Part shown: piece after piece, positions 23,704-34,480 of the stretch
Numbering within the stretch: the first letter of the stretch is position 1
Layout of the letters: every line of letters begins with the position of its first letter
Source: Acanthaster planci
Lineage: Eukaryota; Echinodermata; Asteroidea; Valvatida; Acanthasteridae
Direction of reading: 5' to 3'
Assembly (NCBI RefSeq): GCF_001949145.1
Contig: NW_019091389.1
Coordinates: 32,356 to 96,355 of the forward strand
DNA length: 64,000 nucleotides
Notes under the pieces: generated by a model
The model's input: only the letters and a program-made list of their open reading frames with translations
Database searches by the model: none
What the model was told of the DNA's origin: nothing
Made by a program: the position numbers and the translations under genes

Positions 23704-25556
23704 ATTTTGTATGCGTCACTACAGGAACAAATAGGGCAATACTTATACGTCCGTTTAAGACCTGATCAGGAAAATTGATGCCAATGATAGCCTTAGCCAC
23801 AGGCAACGGACACTTTGTGTTTGTCCAAATACAAAGAAGACTGATTTACGCAGACACTGTTGAATTATTTCTTCTATTCTATTTCTTCTTAGTGAGCCTT
23901 GAGTTTTAACCAGACTGGCGGTTTACAGAAAAGTGACAAATAATATTGTGTGGTTTCACTAAATTTATGATTCTCTTAACTGATAGTTGCCGTGCATAAC
24001 TTCAATTTTTACGGGTTTTTTTGTTGATATGTGATATTGTGATACACACCCCCCCTAAAACAAAGCAAAAAAAATGTAGCCAAGTCACAAATACAAAAAA
24101 CCCGCAAAAACAAACGTTGAGTACACCCCCAAAATGCCTCTGCAAAATTTGATTGCGTTTGATGTCATTTTGGCCTATACTTCCCCACGTTTGTGCAGGT
24201 TAAGCAGTTTCCAGTTAAATGCTTTCCTCATAAGAATTCGTTCATTTTTTGTGTTAGTTATCAATGACGCAACTATAAAAGTTTGGGTTGGAGGGAGCAC
24301 TTTGTGGGGAAAACTCCTGTCAGTAAATTGTCTTCTCCGAAATCGGAGATGGTGTACAAAACGGGTACAAATTTCGAACGAGGGCGCACTTATATGTTAA
24401 GTGTCTCCGATGGCATTCATCCCACCCACTTCGTATCCGTGAACAGTGATCACTTCCCATGCAGAAAACAATGTTGTTGCAATTCTGCCCTTGGGGCTAA
24501 AACACAATATCCAAGTATGGGTTCGAGTGTAGTTAATTACATTTTAACATCAGAACGTTTTCATTTAAGCGTTTAAAGTTAATATAATTATCAGAATTAA
24601 TGTACTGCAGAGCGAGGGCTTGCGGTAACACCATGTGGATAGATCTCTTTTGGAATAAGGTCCTGATAAGAACCGTTTAGTGCATGTGGACTCGACGTTG
24701 TATTGCAGTTCAAATCAGTTTCTCACTCTATGCAGAGACGAAGACAATGCAAACACCACGACAATGCAAACACCATGATTTTAGGAGAAGCCCTCTGAAG
24801 TTTTGTCAGAACGCTAAAAAGTAATTTAACATACCAATCGCAAGTTTCTGATGTTAACAACGTGCCCTACCAAAACTATTGAAAATGAAGAATACACACG
24901 TACAGCCGACACAGTGCAACTGTCTTCTGTCATTAAATGTTCATAATTTATTTCACAATTTATAAATAAATCTTCTATTTCATTAATAGCATTTCCGTTC
25001 GAATACGGTGCATTAAGTGAACGACAAATTCTTTATCATAAAAGCGGCACCATATTTTTAGATGTCCTTTCAAAATATTTATGAGTTGACGTCATGTGGC
25101 ACTTTTTAAATAGTTTATTGTGAAGGGAATGCTCTGGAATTTTCGACCAAATTAGCTGATAAAATGAACTGAATTCCTCGGTTTAACCATTAGAATATTA
25201 TGGAATGCGTTGCATCAGTTTACATGCCCACAACAAATATTTTACAATTTCCCATTTTTTATTCTATGAAATAATAAGCTAGTTTTTTTTTTTATCCACT
25301 CAAGAATGGGAATGCTCACACTAGAGTGCATGCTTTGTTACAAATCCAAAATCATTTCATTGTTATTTACGGCCACGGATTTTTGTTGAGAAATGGCCAT
25401 TTTGTTTTAATTTTCAAACCAGCTTCATGAAATATGGAAATAGTTAACTTATAAAATATTTAGACCTACTACAAATTCATTATTTTCTTTAAATATAAAA
25501 TGTGCTTTAAAATGTAAACATAATCTGGCAAACCATTTTTGCTTAAATTTATACAT
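23704..25556. other. Intergenic DNA, nothing supported
   Basis: AT-rich, with C-runs near 24050. Two overlapping plus-strand frames at 24134-24576 have no family resemblance or splice support. I see no gene, RNA or clear element. Confidence 0.5.
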
Positions 25557-25562
25557 TTTATT
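25557..25562 (-). terminator. Candidate polyadenylation signal of the Ulp1-like gene
   Basis: AATAAA on the minus strand, about 60 bases past the stop codon of the protease gene. This is a usual spacing for a short 3' UTR and supports 25625 as the true end of the gene. Confidence 0.45.
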
Positions 25563-25624
25563 CCTGATTCTGCTATTCTGAGCAGGGTGGAGATTATTGG
25601 TAGATATTCAATAAAATTACTCCA

Positions 25625-27066
25625 TCAGTTCCTGAGTGCCTGAGCTTTGCTCCCAACATTTCTAGAAGTCCTTTGGGCGCAATTCTTCCTTGGGAAGGGT
25701 TTCATCTTCTGTGATTCCAGACAATACTTAAGATGCTTCCTCATTGCTTTCTGATCAAAGACAGTCAATTCGGGTCTTCCCCCGAAAGCCACCTCGGTAG
25801 CATAGGCAACAGCGAAGAGTCCGCAATCGCTAGAACCTCGCTGCGGGTGCATCACCGGAAGCTGAACTTGGAGACCAGATGATCGTCCAGCCTTGTCCCC
25901 GCACAGATTTAAGATCTGGCTGGAAAGCCTCGAATTAAGTCCTTCATTCTTGCTATCCAACAGTTTGACTTCATTGTTTCGCCTGCAGATGGTCACCCAG
26001 TGCCCTCCTCCATTAAGCATGATCTGGGCTCCGTCCGTGGTCATGGGCTCAAACTGGAGTATTTCCCCAAGGACAGGCTCCTGCAGCCCACCGAAGGCAG
26101 GGAACTGACGGCGGAGCAGTCTCTGTGCCGCGGAGATATGTTCGTCCGTCAGCCACTCCCCATCGTCCAGTATCTCAATATCTTTCGCGGTGAGTCCCAC
26201 TCGGACGAATTCATCACCGTCAATGCTGGGGCTCTTTTTGTCATTATCACAGTCCCGGGACTCAGCGACGCAAGGCCTCTTCGGCTTACAATGCCCCTCA
26301 TCCTGTGACAGCAGTCTCTTTCTGACTGCTGGTTGTAGAACACTTTTGGCAACAGCCTGCGAAAACGTTCAACAAAACCAATTTAATGCTCGAAATTATG
26401 AGTTGACACCTTTTTGGATGAAATCTTATTTTAAAATGCATGTTTTACTTGTTATTACCTTAGCCACGCTATGACGATAGCAGGCATGTTGGCTGGTGGA
26501 TTTACTCTTCCTGGGGAACGAACTACGGCCAAAGGCCGTTACTGGCCTTGCCAGAGCAGTCTCCAGAGACCCCAGCTAGAAAAAAAGACGGAAACATACA
26601 TGGTGGTTATGACTCGAGTAAAGACATCTGCTCGTTTTGAAAAGTATAAATTTAGTGAGAAAATAAAAGCGTTGATCCACATCTTACCGTGGTGAATGAG
26701 TTGTCAGTTGCACGGAGAATCATCTTTATTCTCCGATTCTCATCCTTGATTTGGATTACTTGGTAATCCCTGGTTAGTGACTGCCGATGTATCTGGTAGA
26801 CATTAATTAGAAAAAAAGCATCATAAGTTAGCAGTCCGTGAAAATTGGGGAAATAGTTATACGTATAGGCCTAAACAAGATAGTCTTGATCAGTTTTAAG
26901 ATGTTTTCTTCCCACTTTCTTCGTTACTTTTGAATGAAATAAAAATGTTGTGTAATTAGAAATATACAGAGTGAAAGAATAGAAATACACTTTCAAAACA
27001 GCTTACCAGTTCAGCGTCGTCGTTTTGAAAATTCGAAGTTTTCTTTAAAATCATCTTATTAGCCAT
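25625..27066 (-). CDS. Ulp1-like (C48 family) cysteine protease, four exons
   Basis: Exons, in transcript order: 27066-27007, 26792-26688, 26575-26459 and 26356-25625 (stop included). Every junction has AG/GT borders in phase 0, and together they encode 337 residues. Residues 1-94 from the first three exons match nothing I know. Residues 95-146 are polar and basic. Residues about 147-325 form a Ulp1 protease domain: WLTDEHISAAQRLLR opens the fold, and the catalytic residues are His213 (GGHWVT), Asp228 (KLLDSKN), Gln266 and Cys272 (GSSDCGLFA). The family cleaves SUMO or other ubiquitin-like modifiers. This subtype, with GGLQ after the first helix and an MRKHLKYCLE tail, is known to me from uncharacterised marine invertebrate proteins and from transposon-borne Ulp1 domains rather than from the SENP set. 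All four catalytic positions are present, so activity is plausible; the substrate is unknown. The start ATG is chosen because it opens the first exon with a donor in phase with exon 2. Confidence 0.8.
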
Positions 27067-27588
27067 TCTGCTGTTCACACGTCTGATTCGCAAGCGATTT
27101 TAGTGGAATATGGGGCGGTTGCTAAGAAGTTTGTTTAATTTTTCTGCTGCTCTGCGCTTTGGCCCATTGTCTTCAATGTTCCATCTACGCGGCACAAGCG
27201 ACGAAGCTGGAGAAAACTTATAGAGGTGCATAAAAATTGCATACTAAATCCCCCTATAAAAATCGTCGCCTCCTAGTCGCCCCCCCCCCAACTGGAAATT
27301 TGGTAAACACAGAAAATTATAGTATTACTTTAAAATACTGTGACTTGCGGCCCCTCCCTCCCCTACTCTATGATCCAGCTCCCCCTACTCACCCCCTCCC
27401 CACAGTGAGAATCCTGGCACGCCATTACATCTGCGCATGCGCTTTATGTAATAGAATGTTCGGCGTTTGTGACGCAGAAACTATAGACGAATGATATGAA
27501 AGGGCCCACGTGTTGATTACGTAAGAATCTCATAAGAAAGAAAATTTAGTCTCATCTAAATTAGGTATGTTAAACAGAATCCGGAACT

Positions 27589-28071
27589 ATGTCGGACAAA
27601 GTAGCCAGCACACACTTTTCATTGCTTATGCTAACTTTAGAATACTATTGCACGGTATGGGAAGGAAGATACATATCCCACGATACCATTCTTAACAAAT
27701 GTCTAAAAAGAGCTGCACGGATTATCCTCAAATGCACCTCTCTCACCCCCACAGCAAATATGTTTGCTACACTGAACTGGGTACCATTTTCCGAGAGAGT
27801 CAGATCTAAATAGACTGTTCTTGTCTAAGCAAATTGGCTCCTGTGTATATGACAAATCTGTTTATGCCATTTACACAGATGCGTCTAACAAGATACAATA
27901 TACTCAGTCAAGGCACCTAAAGTCCTTTTAGCCAAAAAAGAATGCTACGCTCAAAGTTTTGCAGTGAAAGGTGCAAAAATGTGGAAAAATTTGCCAGAGC
28001 GACTCAGAAGTATAGACTCCTTAGGGACATTCAAATCAGAACTATGGAAAGCCATGACCAGTGCCATGTAG
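27589..28071 (+). pseudogene. Decayed non-LTR retrotransposon, reverse transcriptase C-terminal end
   Basis: The first part reads LEYYCTVWEGRYIS, then LKRAARIILKCTS and LNWVPFSERV, the pattern common downstream of the catalytic motifs in CR1/RTE/L2-like reverse transcriptases (leucine-glutamate-tyrosine, valine-tryptophan, arginine-alanine-alanine-arginine, then Leu-x-Trp). It stops at about 27813. After frame changes the C-terminal end resumes (RHLKSFLAKKE, GAKMWKNLPERLRS, FKSELWKAM) and ends in TAG at 28069-28071. No catalytic domain or endonuclease is present. It is a dead 5'-truncated copy. Confidence 0.75.
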
Positions 28072-28429
28072 TCCCAAAGGCTGATCTGTGGAGTTGTTAA
28101 CTTGGTTGCCAATGTTCATTGGAGCCAGATCGGGAATTTCCCGTGTTCTTTTTTTCCCATAGGGTTTTTTGCGGGGTTTTCGCCCATCCCGTGATCAGTA
28201 TTTAATTAATGTCTTGATTATTTTAATGTTCACATGTATGTGGTATTTTAGTGGTCTGTATTTGTGAATATTAATGTTTGTCGTATTTGTTAATTTTACT
28301 TTTCGTCGTGAGTTTCTAACAATTTTGTAATGATCGCAGGGCCCCAATGGAAACCAGTTCGTAACTGTTTAGGCATACCCTGGGTAAAGCAATAAAATGT
28401 AAGGGCTGCGCCGTACCGTAATCAGAATA

Positions 28430-29060
28430 TTGACAAAGATAATACAATCAGTACTCTAATTTTATCTGGGTACCTTTGTCAGGGCAAGCAGATTCAGTTC
28501 TTGTGCACCAGAAACACCCGCACCGGTCTCACTGTCGCGCAGCACTTTTGCACGCCGCTGCATACTCTCTGTGACTTAAAATTAAGTAAGCTTCTGCATC
28601 CTGCGGAAAGCGTAGGCCTAATCCGGGCCGTTTTCCAATACTCGATTCGGCACCGTCTCAACTGTTTTGTTACTACCTGACTTTGAAGTTGTAAGCACAA
28701 TCGTAAGTCTGATAGTGCCACAAAACATCACTTAAGATGCACAAGAACCCAAAACTGCAGTACTTCCATTTAATTTAAACGCTTCAGGCCCACAATCAGG
28801 GATAGGTTTCGTAGACGAAGCCTGCGACAGAGACGAAGTTGAGTATTGGAAAACGGCCCCAGAGTACAGCGAAAGCAACTGGAGCAGCGCGTCATCTTCC
28901 AACTTGGAATGCTGCATCCAGGTGGAATATTCATGGATTTTTCTGCGTTCATTCAGAACTGAATCTGCTTGCCCTAACAAAAGTATCCAGTTACCGAAAT
29001 CTCGGCAAAAAGATAAATTTAGGGCACAGATTGTATATGTCTTGTGTCAAGAAACTATAG
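28430..29060. repeat. Diverged inverted duplication (two arms of about 250 bp)
   Basis: Plus-strand sequence from about 28440 to 28690 is similar to the complement of about 28770 to 29040. Shared blocks include GGGCAAGCAGATTCAGTTCT and GGGCCGTTTTCCAATACTC, in the same order with indels between. Each arm carries an AG acceptor-like site just before GGCAAGCAG, so each could be a copy of one former exon. The minus arm is open for 82 codons; the plus arm is interrupted. No family is recognised. Confidence 0.55.
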
Positions 29061-31378
29061 GGTGTTTTCGGCTTAGACTTAGAGTGGATTCGGCTTTAAT
29101 TTCGCTAGTTCCAGTCAGAGCTTGAACCACATAACAGCCAGTCTTGCGCGTATAACCGTTATTTTGAAAAGTATGGGCGAACAATGGGCGCAGTGCTAGC
29201 GATGGATGGCATCGCGTTCAGTGCGCATTATGCGCAACACATTTACAGTGCCTGTATTTTGTTTACATGAGCCCCCACAAAAATACGTTCACATGTTTTG
29301 CTCTTCGGCACCGCTATTTCTTATATTAAAATGTTGCAACCGCATCGTTTTGAATCTACATGGGCCAGATTAAGTACATAGAGGATTTTTCACAATCAAA
29401 AACGGCTTCATGGAATTGGGGCTGGAATTCTTCAACTGTGCGTAAATTCCCTATTACCGAGGGGTGATTTTGCCCATAGTTTTGATTTTAGTTGGGCGCC
29501 GCGCAGATCATGAAATACTCCTGTAGTTTTGAATAGGATCTGATGCGTTCAAAGTTTATATGTCTGTTGTTTTAACATCTTGTTTCAAACGCTGTTTCAA
29601 AATGGATACAACCAGCGAAATCAAAGTCTAATTCGAATCTACTCGTTTCGAAAACGCTCATAGTTAGTAACAGAGACAAATTGAGAAATAAATGAATCCA
29701 CTGTTATTTCACAGAAATTTTTAACAGTGTGTCTTTGGACACGCGCCCCCACTCGAAGCCTGTGCCCCCCCCCCTCAGATATTAGAGAAGGAAAATCCAG
29801 CGAAACTCCATCTTGGTCAGTGTTTTAACCGTGACCGATTTCAATGAGTGTCTCCTCCAAAGTGAGTAACCACAGAAGTGTGACGTCACTGTAAACCAGA
29901 AAGTGCAGTGCAAACGAATGGAGTACTCGTGCGTGTTGGTTCACACGCTGGTTCTCGGGCTGATGCATTTTACACACTTATTGTGCGCGTGACGTATTCA
30001 CTTCGGTATTCTATAGTAGGCATGATCAGCGCATTCAGCTCAGTCGTACTCGCGTAAATTCAGATAGCCTAGTGGTCACTTGAAGCTTCCGTAGTAACAC
30101 CAATCTTAGCCCTATTTTTAATTTGTAAATTGTTATCTGCATTAGAGTTTTAACTTATGAACAAATACTAGTCCATCCGAACAATTTTTATAATTACCAT
30201 TTTTCAAATAATACGGAAATTGAAATAATAATGACTGTATAATTATGGAACGAGGATTGTTGTCGTCATATCTTTTTATGTCATTATGCATCATTATTTG
30301 CGAAACGGATCCAAACTGCTGAGAGTGAGTGTACTCGATAACCCCCAAAAATATCTGAAATATGTCGATAATCTACATCTTGTGTGCCAATCCATGTGAG
30401 GTTTGTACAACAGCTTTGATCTAGTGAGTATATTCGTTTGATATCGATATGTCTTGAAGATATTTCGATTCTGCTTCCGCGTTCAGCTATACCAGGGCCC
30501 TCCCCCCGGTTAATGAGCAACTACCCATGCCAAGTGCCATGACTGCTTACTTGGTCACGTACATGTATGTGACTAGACTTAGCCTAGCCGCAGACCCAAA
30601 TGGCAAAAATATTTTGAAAGTGTGGTAAAAGCCACTGCCATTGCCATTTTGAATTTCGGTATTCAGAAGGCAGAAGACGATATTAATTAATATTAATTAA
30701 TGTTTTTCAAATTTAATTTTACCAGTTCCCTGTTCGTCTGTCACGTAAGGTGACGCAGAACCAGATTTGTATGGTACACAGGCAGGCCAGGTTTTCAAGG
30801 CACCATACATTGGAAAATACATGGTTTTGTAAAGCTTTAGGGTGCTCAGATAAAAGTCCAAACTCAGAGGAATATGCCGGTGTAAGTAAAATTGTTGAGT
30901 TTTTTGCATTTCGGAAGATATCAGGATTCAAAGTTTGTGACAATCAGTTTGGATTTCAGGCATTAAAGTCATGCCTTGAAGTAGGGCTGTGGTGGCGACA
31001 GATAAGAGATAGATTGTAAAAGAGAGCCACTACAGCCCTACGTGTAGGGCTAATGTTCACACATACACAGGTACCTGTTTAACACACAAAGTGTGGACAT
31101 TCCTTTGTTATCCTGTGGTGAAGGAAACTTGAGGAAAATGCTCCTTTTTCTCCAATTTGGATAACTCCTTCGAGCTGGATTTTTGATGATGATTTCCTGG
31201 ACTGTTGCTCTTCATTTTTGCCACGAATAACCTTGACCCTAAAATACCTCTGAAACTGTTATTCAAAGAGGGGAAAACATTGTGTGGATGTGTGCAAGTC
31301 CGCACAATGCCATCATACCTTACATTATGTGGACTTCTTTTGTGCAGAGGTCCACATGAATCTGGGTCATCTCATACC
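29061..31378. other. Intergenic DNA, no gene supported
   Basis: There are C-runs near 29765 and no convincing exon. The plus-strand frame at 30750-31019, which can be extended left to an acceptor-like site near 30724, ends in a DNQFGFQALKSCLE stretch faintly reminiscent of a reverse transcriptase motif, but nothing around it supports that. Confidence 0.4.
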
Positions 31379-32352
31379 AGGTCAACTGGTACCCCAGTCA
31401 ACTTGTACCCCAGTCAAGTCGTACCCCAGTCAACTTGTTCCCCAGTCAATTTGTACCCGAGTCAATTCGTACCCGAGTTGATTCGTGCCCTTGCATGTAT
31501 TATTGTCATCAGTGGATAATCCTACCAATGGCTGCTGTACTTGCAAAGGATCAACTTTATAATTAATTTTAATTCATTAATTATGTCCTCTTCTTCACTT
31601 AAAAAATCCTTGTAAGTTGGGCCACAGCGCAAACCAATTCTTGTCGCACCAGTGCAGCACTCAGGCGTAGCCCGCCTGGCAAAATCAGTTTTCCTTCTGG
31701 AGTTGCCTCTGATCGAGCACGAGTCCTACAACTTTGATCAGTATCCAATTAAAATTTTTGCACGGCCATTTATGACATCATTGGCCTAATATAGAATGTA
31801 AGGGCATGGCTACCGGATTGGCAAACATAATACTAAATTTGAATATACATAAGCACAGTTGGATGAAGTGAGAATTTAGAATTGTTATGCAGCAGAAATG
31901 CTGTTTGTTGCTTGTTCTTGGTTGATTATTTGTGAAATCTCACCACTTGCTTTTTACAACCATCCCGTGATGCATGGTAAGTTGAATGTAGATGTACATG
32001 TATGTGCTGTACTGTACAGTTAATTTATAGCACATGCACTGGAGCGGCACCGGTGCGGCACATTTCGTTATCCATGTTTTGTTGTGATTGCTTTTTCATC
32101 ACGTTTTCTTGCATGCATTCCGTGCATATCAAAACCGAACATTCGATTGGACCATGTTGGTTTGGTTCGGTTCAAAAGTGCTGTGTTTGACAATTTTTGG
32201 TTCGGTTGGGCTGCAGCACTATTCTAACGTACTGGTATACGAGTTGTCCTGGGTACGAGATGACCTGAGTATGAGTTGACTTGGGCAGGAGTTTGGGTGT
32301 ATGAGTTGACCTACATGTAGATACGAGTTGTCCTGGGTACGAGTTGACCTGA
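31379..32352. mobile_element. Fold-back-like element with inverted minisatellite arms
   Basis: The left arm (31379-31490) is about seven tandem copies of a 15-bp unit of the type CCCAGTCAACTTGTA. The right arm (32231-32352) holds the same unit in reverse complement (GGGTACGAGTTGACCTG types) with more decay. Both outer ends carry CAGGTCAACT. The interior of about 740 bp has no long frame. Long inverted arms built from tandem units are the layout of fold-back elements; the superfamily is not assigned. Confidence 0.55.
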
Positions 32353-32689
32353 TTCCATCCACACTACATTTATGTACATGTATGTATACATACATGTACA
32401 GTGTATGCCACGCCTGTATATACACCGATGCTACACGTACAACACAGGTTGTTCAAACATGAATCTCTGCGCAACAGCAGAGGAAACGTATATCCAAGTT
32501 GAATTCTCAAGTTAATGAAAGCTTGGTGTACTCAAAGAGAGAGTGTACATGTATGTTCTGCCTCAAAGCTGTACAGTGTACCGGTACATCCATTTGGTGG
32601 CCTGGTAAAGAAAGCGGCCGCCTGGTGGTGAAATAAACAGTAGGCTACAGGTTCTTGATTTAATTTCGAGTGTGAGGCCCTGGAGGTTT

Positions 32690-34480
32690 AATGAAAATAG
32701 TGGAAATTACTTGAAAAATTGTCCAAAAATGGCAAAATGTCTTTGATGTATACATGCTTACACAAGAAATTGCTGTTATTTTATTTCTTCATTAACCCTA
32801 ACCATTCTGAACCCAAGAAGTTTAGGCATGATTTCAATGGTCCCTAGGGGGTTAGGGTTAACAATAACCAGGTCGGGGACCAAACCACAATCTAGCGACA
32901 GCGCCAGACTATGTATACACCACTTGATTGTGCAACAGTGATGTAATTTTTAAATTATTTTTAGATCACAGTTGCAGATGACATCGATCTCTTTATCGGC
33001 CAAAAACCTCAATACAAATTGCTGTGGTTGATCAAAATTCATAGGAAACCTGCTACCCCAGATCAAAACGAAACTTTTCATTTGATATTCCTAAAAGCAG
33101 ATCAGGAAGATTTTTCAGTCGAATCTTGCATTGGATGTGTTGAATTTGGTTGGTAAGTGAGTCCAATTTTGCTGATGAAAACGTTTACACGAAAAAAATA
33201 AAGCTTTGCCGAAGTTTATTTTATGCATGAAAATGTTGCCATTAGAAATCTACGATTCACCATGGCGGTTTTCCAAAATAGCGATCTGAAGTAATTTTAC
33301 CTTAGACTCCAATGGCAATGGCAGCCATGTTGGCTGCCCCATTTCAAATCTCGTTATTTTCCGAAAAATCTCGCAATAAAACTGACGTCCTTGTCGCTTG
33401 AACAAGTGACATAAGCAGGAACTAGGGACTTTGCTAGTCCCTTTTTAGTCCCCGACCTGATGACGATCATTTTGTATAGCTTGTCAGGCCAGAGGTACCG
33501 GTATAATCAACTCCGCTTTCAACCTTATTCAAACGATTTTTGCCCATTTACTTAGACCTGGAGGTATATTGAATGTAATTAAAACTTACATGTACCTGAA
33601 AAATTTTGAAAAAGTGACAAAAATTTCTTTGATTAATGCACAAACAGTAAATCCATGTTATTTTGTTTCTTTATAAATAAAAACAAAAAGGATCGTGAAT
33701 TATCCTCGATTGCAAGACACACCAGGCCGGGGGTAGCAATAAACAAACCCAACACTCGATACCTGTACTTGTATGGGGTCAATCGGAGGTTGAGTAAAAG
33801 TAGTTCAGACTTTAATGAAAAGTTATATCCTAAATTAGTAAATATCTTTGATAAGTGCCACAACAAGAAATCATTGTTTTTCTCTATATTTATTGACCAA
33901 AACATCTGTAAAATGTTCTCATTGGCTCAGCATGTCAGGCCGGAGGTAGTAATAAACAGGACAGATATATTTGATTTATCCGAAAAATTACAAAATTAAC
34001 TATTGCAGATAAGCACCCAGCAAAAACTTGGTACACCACTTCATGTACATGTACATGTACCTATTAAACCAGTGATTTGCCTCATGGAGCTCCGGCTGCC
34101 AACAGCACATGGGCAGAATTTGTCAGTGGATTCAGTGTAACCTTTGGTGTGGCGTACCGTGGAATGAAATAAAACAACACTAATTTCTTGTTTAAGCATT
34201 AAGCATTGGTAAGGAAAAAAACAAAATGACATGAATCTAATGCATTGGCATTAATTAAAGAAATCAAAGAAATTCTTTGTCATTTTTTCAAAATTTTTCA
34301 AGTAAAATTGTGTGAAAACTGTTGCAAGCGCACTTGATTGTACATGTACATGTACCTCCAGCCTGACATGCAATATGAATGAGGATGTTTTATGGTTATT
34401 GTTAATGAAGAAATAAAATAATTATTTCTTGTTTAATCATACTCCAAAGACATGTTTTTGATAATTTTTTAAGTAAGTTT
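32690..34480. repeat. Block of diverged repeats of about 220-250 bp in both orientations
   Basis: A phrase of the type TGTCAGGCCAGAGGTA recurs near 33484, 33722 and 33934, spaced about 210-240 bases, each time after AT-rich sequence containing CTTTGATTAATGC- or TTTATTTCTT-like words. The complementary phrase CCAGCCTGACATG is at 34358, and ATTTCTTGTTTAA recurs at 34183 and 34424. A related segment lies near 32700. Units are diverged and partly inverted. Confidence 0.45.
32869..33459. mobile_element. Short element with 16-bp inverted ends around an exon-like frame
   Basis: The left end CAGGTCGGGGACCAAA and the right end TTTAGTCCCCGACCTG are inverted repeats with one mismatch. Flanking 8-bp sequences do not match. 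Inside, 32965-33152 is open for 62 codons exactly between an AG acceptor after TTTTT and a GTAAGT donor. No transposase is seen. It may be a MITE, or an inverted repeat around a captured exon. Confidence 0.4.

Noticed and set aside
26000-26308. Plus-strand frames of 71-102 residues over 25.9-26.5 kb
   Set aside because: Antisense shadows of the Ulp1-like protease exon, which carries the catalytic motifs.
30724-31019. Plus-strand frame with a QFGFQALKSCLE stretch resembling a reverse transcriptase
   Set aside because: Only a dozen residues are suggestive; neighbouring reverse transcriptase motifs are absent.
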